Below, piece after piece: positions 59,301 to 64,000 of a DNA stretch of 64,000 nt. Origin of the DNA: Chryseobacterium formosense (GTDB lineage Bacteria > Bacteroidota > Bacteroidia > Flavobacteriales > Weeksellaceae); contig NZ_FPAP01000002.1 in NCBI RefSeq assembly GCF_900116415.1, positions 868,001 to 932,000 on the forward strand, written 5' to 3'. The translations under genes were made by a program, and so were the position numbers. How positions within the stretch are numbered: the stretch's first letter is position 1; the number at the start of each line of letters is the position of its first letter. The notes beneath the pieces were generated by a model. That model had not been told where the DNA came from, did no database searches, and worked only from the letters and a program-made list of their open reading frames with translations.

Positions 59301-61135
59301 TTGACGATATTATGATGAATGGGAATGATATGGGTGATCTTTCAATTTCTGCAGTGAATGGTTTTTCTCTGAATGTTTACGATGTTGACGTAAAAGTTTC
59401 TTCGGCAGGAGTAATTGGTAATAATAATCTTCATTTAACGGGAACCGTCAATAACAATACTCCTTCACCGACCATCGATTTTGTAACTGAGCTTAGAGAT
59501 TTTGATCTTGCATTTACACAACAGTTTGTACAGAGTGTTTTTGGAAATTTAAGAGGAAAGGCAACGGGTGATCTCAGAATCAACGGGACGCTTAAAAATC
59601 TTGATTACAGTGGAGATATTGCTTTAAAAGAGTTTGGTTTGAAGCTTCTGTTTACCGGAGTTGATTATTCTTTTGATGATACGGTAATTCCGCTTTCGAA
59701 AGGTCTTGCGATTTTGAACAATATTGCGGTTCACGACGGAAGATCAAATTCACAGGGAACAATTTCCGGGGCGATACAGTTTGAAACATTATCTTCAATG
59801 GGAGTCAACCTAGTTATGAGAGCCGATAATTTATTAATGCTGAATACCACTCAGAAAGATTATGATTTATTCTGGGGAAGGGTTTATGGGCAGGGTGATC
59901 TTTATGTTGACGGACCGGTTTCTGCTTTAAATCTTTCTACACCGAATATGAAAGCACTGAACGGAAGTACATTTACTTTTAATTCAGGCTCAACCTCAAA
60001 TGTGGAAGAATTCAAAATGCTGAGGTTCTTAAAAGAAGGAAAAGACGGTCTGGTAACTCTCGAAGATAAAAAACGTACCGGAGCCAATATGAATATTGAT
60101 TTCAATCTTGATGTTGATAAAGGAACGACGGTGAATGTTTTGGTGGGAGATGATGTTGGAAATATTTCTGTGAAGGGAATGGCGAATAATCTGCGTTTCC
60201 AGATGAATCGCCAAGGGAATATTGCCATGAACGGAACATATATGGTGGATAGCGGAACTTTTGTATCTAAAGCAATTCTGAACAGAACGTTCCAGATTCA
60301 GAAAAACAGCAGCATCAGATGGGATGGTAATGCAATGGAACCCAATTTGGATATTTCAGCCAATTATGTAAGAATGGTTTCCAATGCCGGTCAATATTTA
60401 AATATGGGACAACTGCAGCCTATAAGTGTTATGTTGCAGGCTAATATTACCAATACTTTAACAGATCCGAAAATTGCTCTTAATGTTACCGCTCTGGATG
60501 TTTCTAGTCAAGTAAAAGAAACTCTGGCAGCAAAAATTAACCAAACCGAAGGGGAAAACGTTCTGCAGTTCAGTTCTATACTTCTTTTGAATATGTTTAA
60601 CGTTACAAATACCGGAGGTTTAGTTTTTGATGCGGCAGGTGTTGCGGAATCTTCGGGTTATAACATGATTTTGAAACAGGTTGGTTCAGTACTAAATACG
60701 TTGAGTAGCGAATTCCAGATTGACCTTAATTATGTAAAAGGTAATGATCAGTTTTCAAATAATGGTGACAGAGCGAATGCAGGAGTTAGCTTTGATTTAT
60801 CACCGAGAGTTACAGTAAAAACAGGTTTAGGAATTCCTCTTTCCAAGACGGATAACACAAACAACAATTATCTTTCCGGTGAAGGTACTATTGAATATGA
60901 TATTTCTAAGAAAAACGATGGTACGCTTCTCCTACGAGGATATTCTAAACCAACCAATATCGGAATGGGTGTAGGAACGGTAGGAACGAATGGTTCTGCA
61001 AATCAAGCTTATGGAGGTGGTATCGTTTGGAGTAAAAGCTTCAATTCTTTGTTCAAAAAGAAGAAAAACAGAAAAAAAGAATTGGACGACGATGACGAAA
61101 TAAAAACAGATTCTGTAAAATCAGGCGGTAAATAG
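56345..61135 (+). CDS. tamB: TamB-family translocation/assembly module protein (DUF490)
   Basis: The 1596-aa protein has a hydrophilic N-terminus (about residues 1-68), a transmembrane helix (AKLLLILFWTLLSIVVLVFI, 71-90) and a huge periplasmic repeat region of beta strands. The end holds the TamB domain: VNVLVGDDVGNISVKGMANN near 1261, GNIAMNGTYMVDSGTFVSKA, then VMLQANITNTLTDPKIALNV. It ends in a barrel-like part and a K-rich tail (FKKKKNRKKELDDDDE). TamB and other AsmA-like proteins move phospholipids or outer-membrane proteins across the periplasm. The frame opens at 56243, but those codons lie antisense to tsaD and are not TamB-like; the ATG at 56345 is chosen. Confidence 0.9.
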   Translation: MAKLENNNENENKKSVAENLGNQVQKTVENVQETVKEASELASDAIQHPIDTAQEFGKQAAKDVVSYSWWAKLLLILFWTLLSIVVLVFIAINLPVTKRWAADQALQIVNKDFKAKMSTESVEVDFFGDVTIKGLRIKDYKDLDFIKVREFKANSDWFSLATNIGKNNSLSFNGLTLNDADIKVITYKGDSISNFIRFTQLFDSGKKRDPQKPPFQLNARLEILNSKVSIVNQNSPGEPGKWLTADNVNLIAPKVKVNGADINARIDNFTFVTKRWGKSHFVETFSTDFSMTEDFLALGDLTLNTDHSLLQGDIKFNLNKGSWADFTNKVKWDMNMKLGSQISGYDISYFVTNWDNFIPFNASGKMTGPLNNFTLENFLIRNPSVNIATKKLKAKDLLKGNFNIETNDLSADFTYKDLKAMMPKFISSKMKNFADDFGKLKYNGTARVTPKQVYVSSGNLMTGIGQTKISNFSLTDYSSTLPKYKGYAEVNDLNTSVITKSKAVGLISGKFNLDGQSFDVNTMRLSTKSQISSIEIMNKEINNVVLDGLLDHRKYNGLITVNDEQAKATVKGLIDFSTSRISADVNADVNYLNMNYFTGKAGSQVVSGNVTGKMAMSNINDLNLDVEASNVNFAAADQKYHIPNAKLKTFVENGERSILVDAPGAVNGKISGKYNLADLAGMVENGLGKILVGPEPRKLYRGQAFAMNFDIEQGLVAYFLPDLKLPQGAKVEGEYDGNSNNLILNLDASALKYVMTKKEEITDADRALAEANPYYKLDDRIMVTRDSAMVDSVMVRINTANTDQQLYAKISRLEYNKNILKNITLTGKNENNSILRIATNFQHGSPDDEVNDNMKNYAINFNQSTNPAGDYVFRFEPTEVNFNNVKWAVDTNPALDHYISYRKGTSDFEIHNLRIFSDDSSLLINESTFKSAKDFYVDAEVQNFQIEKILEMQSGGNPMDIKGLANGNVKIKMDKSTLQPLVDLTVDDIMMNGNDMGDLSISAVNGFSLNVYDVDVKVSSAGVIGNNNLHLTGTVNNNTPSPTIDFVTELRDFDLAFTQQFVQSVFGNLRGKATGDLRINGTLKNLDYSGDIALKEFGLKLLFTGVDYSFDDTVIPLSKGLAILNNIAVHDGRSNSQGTISGAIQFETLSSMGVNLVMRADNLLMLNTTQKDYDLFWGRVYGQGDLYVDGPVSALNLSTPNMKALNGSTFTFNSGSTSNVEEFKMLRFLKEGKDGLVTLEDKKRTGANMNIDFNLDVDKGTTVNVLVGDDVGNISVKGMANNLRFQMNRQGNIAMNGTYMVDSGTFVSKAILNRTFQIQKNSSIRWDGNAMEPNLDISANYVRMVSNAGQYLNMGQLQPISVMLQANITNTLTDPKIALNVTALDVSSQVKETLAAKINQTEGENVLQFSSILLLNMFNVTNTGGLVFDAAGVAESSGYNMILKQVGSVLNTLSSEFQIDLNYVKGNDQFSNNGDRANAGVSFDLSPRVTVKTGLGIPLSKTDNTNNNYLSGEGTIEYDISKKNDGTLLLRGYSKPTNIGMGVGTVGTNGSANQAYGGGIVWSKSFNSLFKKKKNRKKELDDDDEIKTDSVKSGGK
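56349..56356 (-). promoter_or_regulatory. Likely -7 box (TAACTTTG) of tsaD inside the tamB start
   Basis: Perfect TAnnTTTG on the minus strand, 8 nt before the tsaD ATG at 56340, lying in tamB codons 2-4. It implies an mRNA leader of only a few bases. TTG at 56382-56380 is 23 nt upstream, slightly long. Confidence 0.5.
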
Positions 61136-61217
61136 TTCGGAATTTTTAATGATTTTTATCATCCATGTTAATTATTGTTAATATTTGATATTATTTTTTT
61201 AGTTTAATTATTTTTTT

Positions 61218-61225
61218 TAATTTTG
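61218..61225 (+). promoter_or_regulatory. Promoter -7 box (TAATTTTG) of the Lrp/AsnC gene
   Basis: Perfect TAnnTTTG 45 nt before the ATG at 61271, in a very AT-rich spacer. Confidence 0.45.
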
Positions 61226-61270
61226 TAAAAAATTTATACATTTTTTAAGAAAAATATAATTTCACTATAT

Positions 61271-61741
61271 ATGAACTATCAACTGGACGAAATAGACAAG
61301 AAAATTCTTGATTTCTTAGTAGAAAATACAAGAATGCCTTTTACAGAAATTGCTAAGCAGATGGATGTTTCTGCGGGTACAATTCACGTAAGAGTGAAGA
61401 AAATGGAAGATGCAGGTATTATTTTAGGATCATCTCTTAATCTTGATTATGGTAAACTAGATTACCATTTCACAGCTTTTATCGGAATTCTTTTAACAAA
61501 ATCAAACCGTACACAAGAGGTCTTGAAAGAGTTATCAAGTATTCCAAACGTTATTGAAGCTAGCGTTATCTCAGGAAAATACAACATTTTCTGTAAGGTT
61601 AGAGCTAAAAATACTAACGACGCTAAAAGAATTATCTACCAAATTGACGACATTCAGGACGTAATGAGAACTGAAAGTATGATCTCTATGGAAGAATATC
61701 TTAGCGACAAAAACAGATTGATCAACGCAATCTCGATTTAA
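61271..61741 (+). CDS. Lrp/AsnC-family transcriptional regulator
   Basis: The 156-aa protein has the N-terminal winged helix (LDEIDKKILDFLVENTRMPF, FTEIAKQMDVSAGTIHVRVK, KMEDAGIILG; DNA-reading helix about residues 31-42) and the C-terminal RAM domain (FTAFIGILLTKSNRTQEVLK, PNVIEASVISGKYNIFCKV, IDDIQDVMRTESMISM) that forms dimers or octamers and often binds an amino acid. It probably controls amino-acid metabolism; target genes are not visible here. The gene ends at a terminator that overlaps the next promoter. Confidence 0.93.
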   Translation: MNYQLDEIDKKILDFLVENTRMPFTEIAKQMDVSAGTIHVRVKKMEDAGIILGSSLNLDYGKLDYHFTAFIGILLTKSNRTQEVLKELSSIPNVIEASVISGKYNIFCKVRAKNTNDAKRIIYQIDDIQDVMRTESMISMEEYLSDKNRLINAISI

Positions 61742-61769
61742 TCAAATTTTAGACGATATAAATACCGAA

Positions 61770-61804
61770 GAACTTATGAAATCATTCATAAGTTCTTTAT
61801 TTTT
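61770..61804 (+). terminator. Terminator of the Lrp/AsnC gene
   Basis: A perfect 10-bp stem (GAACTTATGA / TCATAAGTTC) with a 6-nt loop and a T-rich tail (TTTATTTT). The tail is also the -7 box of the next gene. Confidence 0.75.
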
Positions 61805-61805
61805 G
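61798..61805 (+). promoter_or_regulatory. Promoter -7 box (TATTTTTG) of the 129-aa membrane protein gene
   Basis: Perfect TAnnTTTG in the T-run of the preceding terminator. Only 4 nt separate it from the ATG at 61810, so the transcript is predicted to be leaderless. Confidence 0.5.
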
Positions 61806-61809
61806 TACT

Positions 61810-62199
61810 ATGGAAAAAGAATACAAAGAATACAGTTATTTTGATGAAGATCCGAAGAAAGGATGGGGTTTTATATTAGCATTGGCTTCTTTGCTATTGT
61901 TTACTTTTATGGGAATCGGGCTCGATTTTGACGAATATTTGCAGCATAAAGAACTCAATATTCCCAACGGATATTTTTATATTATTTTTTCTGTTGATGC
62001 CTTGATGATTTTAGGAATTGTACTGATGTATTTCTACCGAAAAATCGGTATTGTATTATTTCCTGTAATGCTTCTGATGCACTTCTTTATGCACAACTAT
62101 TATCTTTCAACATTCCTGTACTCTGATGTTACCAATCTGTTCTTATTTACCGGATTTGGGATGTTGGCAATTATTCCGAAATGGAAGTTTTTCAGATAG
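61810..62199 (+). CDS. Small multi-pass membrane protein
   Basis: The 129-aa protein has four hydrophobic helices (about residues 20-37, 56-75, 80-96 and 102-120) after a charged start (MEKEYKEYSYFDEDPKKGW). The second and third carry YIIFSVDALMILGIVLMYF and GIVLFPVMLLMHFFMHNYY. No family is recognised. It has its own promoter overlapping the upstream terminator and its own terminator downstream, so it is monocistronic. Confidence 0.72.
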   Translation: MEKEYKEYSYFDEDPKKGWGFILALASLLLFTFMGIGLDFDEYLQHKELNIPNGYFYIIFSVDALMILGIVLMYFYRKIGIVLFPVMLLMHFFMHNYYLSTFLYSDVTNLFLFTGFGMLAIIPKWKFFR

Positions 62200-62248
62200 T
62201 TTATTTTAAAAAAGCAGAGATAATCTAATAAATTTTAAAATCAATAGG

Positions 62249-62272
62249 AGCGGACTTTAGTCCGCTTTTCTT
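62249..62272 (+). terminator. Terminator of the membrane protein gene
   Basis: An 8-bp stem (AGCGGACT / AGTCCGCT) with a 2-nt loop, then TTTTCTTATT, 49 nt after the stop. Confidence 0.75.
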
Positions 62273-62370
62273 ATTATATATTGCTGATAAATATGTTCTA
62301 GTTTAAAATTAAACTTAAAAGTTTATAATGTTTACCAAAGATATTATTGATAAATCTTTATTATAATTAT

Positions 62371-62388
62371 AGACAGAATAGTCTGTCT
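62371..62388. promoter_or_regulatory. TetR-type operator
   Basis: AGACAGA and TCTGTCT are a perfect 7-bp dyad with the 4-nt spacer ATAG. It lies 19 nt before the -7 box of the tetR gene, covering the -33 region, as expected for self-repression. Confidence 0.78.
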
Positions 62389-62406
62389 GTTTTTGTGATT
62401 TTGATC

Positions 62407-62414
62407 TATCTTTG
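62407..62414 (+). promoter_or_regulatory. Promoter -7 box (TATCTTTG) of the tetR operon
   Basis: Perfect TAnnTTTG 21 nt before the ATG at 62436 and just downstream of the operator. Confidence 0.65.
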
Positions 62415-62435
62415 ACTTGTTAAAAATAATTAAAC

Positions 62436-62963
62436 ATGTCAACTCCAAAAGAAAGAATTATTGCAACCACTTTCGAACTGTTTGCCAAACAAGGATATAA
62501 TTCTACCGGGATTAATCAGATTGTAGCTGAAGCGAATGTAGCAAAGGCAAGCTTTTATCAGTATTTTAAATCGAAAGAAGATCTGTGTGTCGAGTTTCTG
62601 AATGTCAGACATGATTATTGGTTTAATGAACTCAACCGCTTTGTATCGAAAGAAAAAGACATGAAATTAAAACTCATTTCTTGCTTCGATTTTTTAATTG
62701 AAATGAATCAAAAAGAAAATTTCAGAGGCTGTAGTTTTCTGAATATTTTATCTGAAATACCAATGGATAATGTGAAAATCCTGAGCGTTATACAAAATCA
62801 TAAAAAAGATCTTAGAAATTACTTTTCTGAACTGATAAAAGATTCAGGTCTTTCAGATCACATTTATTTACTTTTTGAAAGCAGTATTATTGAAAGTCAG
62901 CTTTTCAGATCCAATGAATTAATAGAAAAATCAAAAAAAATTATTATCAATTTAATTAAATAA
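62436..62963 (+). CDS. TetR/AcrR-family transcriptional repressor
   Basis: The 175-aa protein has the TetR DNA-binding domain: [40 protein letters not shown] and [11 protein letters not shown] (residues about 3-56, recognition helix about 35-44). The rest is the helical ligand and dimer part ([20 protein letters not shown]). It probably represses its own operon through the dyad at 62371-62388. The DUF1348 gene starts 4 nt after its stop, so the two are co-transcribed and the regulator likely responds to a compound that relates to that protein. Confidence 0.93.
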   Translation: MSTPKERIIATTFELFAKQGYNSTGINQIVAEANVAKASFYQYFKSKEDLCVEFLNVRHDYWFNELNRFVSKEKDMKLKLISCFDFLIEMNQKENFRGCSFLNILSEIPMDNVKILSVIQNHKKDLRNYFSELIKDSGLSDHIYLLFESSIIESQLFRSNELIEKSKKIIINLIK

Positions 62964-62967
62964 AAAA

Positions 62968-63384
62968 ATGGAACAGAAACATCCACTTCCGCCGTTCACC
63001 TTAGAAACGGCTATTGAGAAAATCCAGTTGGCAGAAGATGCCTGGAACAGCCAAGATCCGGAAAGAGTTTCCAAAGCTTATACGGTAGACAGCGAATGGA
63101 GAAACAGAGATCAGTTTGTGAATGGCAGAGAAGAGATTGTAAAATTTCTCAGCGGTAAATGGGAAAGGGAACTGAATTATAAGCTGAAAAAAGAATATTG
63201 GGCACATACCGAAAATCGCATCGCTGTTCGTTTTGAGTATGAATACCAAACAAAAGAAGGCAATTGGGTAAGAGCTTACGGAAATGAAAACTGGGAATTT
63301 GATGAGAATGGCTTAATGGCAAAAAGATATGCGAGCATTAATGATTTGGCGATAAAAGAAGAAGACAGAAAGTTTAGATCTTAA
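62968..63384 (+). CDS. DUF1348 (SnoaL-like) protein
   Basis: The 138-aa protein matches the DUF1348 members of the NTF2/SnoaL superfamily: [60 protein letters not shown], then [20 protein letters not shown] and [20 protein letters not shown]. It is a small cone-shaped protein of unknown reaction. It is 4 nt after tetR in one operon; DUF1348 genes are often next to TetR regulators. The 194-nt spacer after it has no gene. Confidence 0.9.
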   Translation: MEQKHPLPPFTLETAIEKIQLAEDAWNSQDPERVSKAYTVDSEWRNRDQFVNGREEIVKFLSGKWERELNYKLKKEYWAHTENRIAVRFEYEYQTKEGNWVRAYGNENWEFDENGLMAKRYASINDLAIKEEDRKFRS

Positions 63385-63531
63385 ATAAGAGAAAAATTTT
63401 TGTTGAAAAATCGCAAGGCTAAAGTATTTTTAATTTTAATATTGCTTTAAGGCGAAAGAAAATAAGATTTTTGTTTTATGCATAAAAGTTCTTTACATCT
63501 TTGCGAAAATCTAATAAGAAGCAGAAAATAA

Positions 63532-63557
63532 AAAAGCATCCAAATCTGGATGCTTTT
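63532..63557 (-). terminator. Terminator of the transketolase subunit gene
   Basis: An 11-bp stem (AAAAGCATCCA / TGGATGCTTTT) with a 4-nt loop and a T-run on the minus strand, 21 nt after the stop. Confidence 0.85.
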
Positions 63558-63578
63558 CAATGTATATTGAAAAAAATA

Positions 63579-64000
63579 TTATGCTAAAATTCTTTTTACC
63601 GCTTCTTTCACCGCAGCAGCATCGATTTTATATTTCTTCATCAATTCAGCAGGAGTAGCAGATTCTCCAAAAGTATCGTTTACTGCAACAAATTCCTGTC
63701 TTGTAGGTCTTCTTCTTGCCAACATTCCGGCGATAGATTCTCCCATTCCGCCAAGATAATTGTGCTCTTCAGCGGTTACAATCTTACCTGTTTTTTCAAC
63801 TGATTTCAAAATAATCTCTTCGTCCAGAGGTTTGATCGTGTGAATATTGATGACTTCACAAGAAATTCCTTCTTTTTCAAGCTCGTCTGCAGCAACCAAA
63901 GATTCCCAAACCAAGTGGCCTGTTGCAACAATCGTTACATCAGTTCCTTCCTGAAGCATAATTCCTTTTCCGATTTCGAAAGGCATATCTTCCGGAATGA
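63579..64000 (-). CDS. tkt: Transketolase C-terminal subunit (5' part beyond right edge)
   Basis: The 140 visible codons (from the stop at 63579 to the window edge) are open to base 64000, with I-P-E-D just upstream of the first internal Met, so the gene continues past the edge. The visible part has FEIGKGIMLQEGTDVTIVAT, ESLVAADELEKEGI, NIHTIKPLDEEII, IVTAEEHNYLGGMGESIAG and FGESATPAELMKKYKID. This is the C-terminal regulatory domain of transketolase; in this group it is usually a separate subunit of about 316 aa beside an N-terminal subunit gene. It acts in the pentose-phosphate pathway. Confidence 0.92.
   Translation of the reverse strand, partial: IPEDMPFEIGKGIMLQEGTDVTIVATGHLVWESLVAADELEKEGISCEVINIHTIKPLDEEIILKSVEKTGKIVTAEEHNYLGGMGESIAGMLARRRPTRQEFVAVNDTFGESATPAELMKKYKIDAAAVKEAVKRILA

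Noticed and set aside
63385..63530. Decayed copy of the palindromic element seen at 4987-5145
   Set aside because: ATCGCAAGGCTAAAG near 63410 and CATCTTTGCGAAAATC near 63496 are only loosely complementary, too weak to call a repeat.

Overview
The window is AT-rich bacterial DNA from a member of the Bacteroidota, most likely Chryseobacterium or a close relative in the Weeksellaceae/Flavobacteriaceae. The support is the complete type IX secretion (T9SS)/gliding set gldKLMN, a PorZ-like protein, two proteins with T9SS C-terminal sorting domains, many lipoproteins with an S/A-C lipobox, and promoters of the Bacteroidota form TAnnTTTG with a TTG/TTTG box about 17-21 nt upstream. Ribosome-binding sites of the Shine-Dalgarno type are nearly absent. 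Most of the window is ordinary chromosome. No prophage, transposase, integrase or CRISPR array was seen.

Layout. 1-3.9 kb (minus): lipoprotein 5'-nucleotidase C-domain, metallophosphatase and porZ (cut by the left edge) in one tight operon. 4-6.2 kb (plus): dapA, a palindromic repeat element, a GNAT acetyltransferase and a RelE/ParE toxin-antitoxin pair. 6.2-15 kb (minus): recG, a secreted thioredoxin and three POT-family peptide transporters, with a YhcG-type nuclease between two of them. 15-15.7 kb: a second toxin-antitoxin pair whose toxin has a nonsense codon. 15.7-20.4 kb: dipeptidyl peptidase IV, two small genes and a glycogen-phosphorylase-like protein. 20.7-24.8 kb: an orphan nuclease-like protein, a T9SS type B adhesin and two small enzyme-fold proteins. 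24.8-29.6 kb: mtaB, a glutamate-synthase-like protein, an FKBP-like lipoprotein, hslR and aroK. 29.7-30.0 kb: tRNA-Lys, tRNA-Leu and a second tRNA-Lys.

30.1-41.3 kb: panC diverges from a half-length glycogen synthase, a DUF4270 lipoprotein and glmS. Then come gldK, gldL, gldM and gldN (the T9SS motor and ring) and an FAD oxidoreductase. 42.6-48.4 kb: a three-gene RND efflux system. 48.4-50.4 kb: an unusually repeat- and hairpin-rich stretch with one orphan gene and one gene remnant. 50.4-51.5 kb: a glycine-rich T9SS substrate. 51.7-56.3 kb: tRNA-Ser, ansA, trmH, rsmE and tsaD. 56.3-61.1 kb: a very large TamB-family protein diverging from tsaD. 61.3-63.4 kb: an Lrp/AsnC regulator, a small membrane protein and a tetR-DUF1348 operon with a visible operator. 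The right edge cuts a transketolase C-terminal subunit gene.

Together, secretion (GldKLMN, PorZ, T9SS cargo), peptide use (DPP IV plus three POT transporters) and envelope building (GlmS, TamB, RND) fit a proteolytic, surface-active flavobacterium. The most notable details are: a perfect 25-bp GC-rich hairpin at 49.5 kb; a 29-nt palindrome inside the YhcG nuclease gene; a glycogen phosphorylase homologue lacking the PLP lysine and a half glycogen synthase; a toxin gene broken by one stop codon; an ALK-type glycine-rich domain on a T9SS substrate; and tsaD and tamB start codons only 4 nt apart with a likely near-leaderless tsaD transcript.
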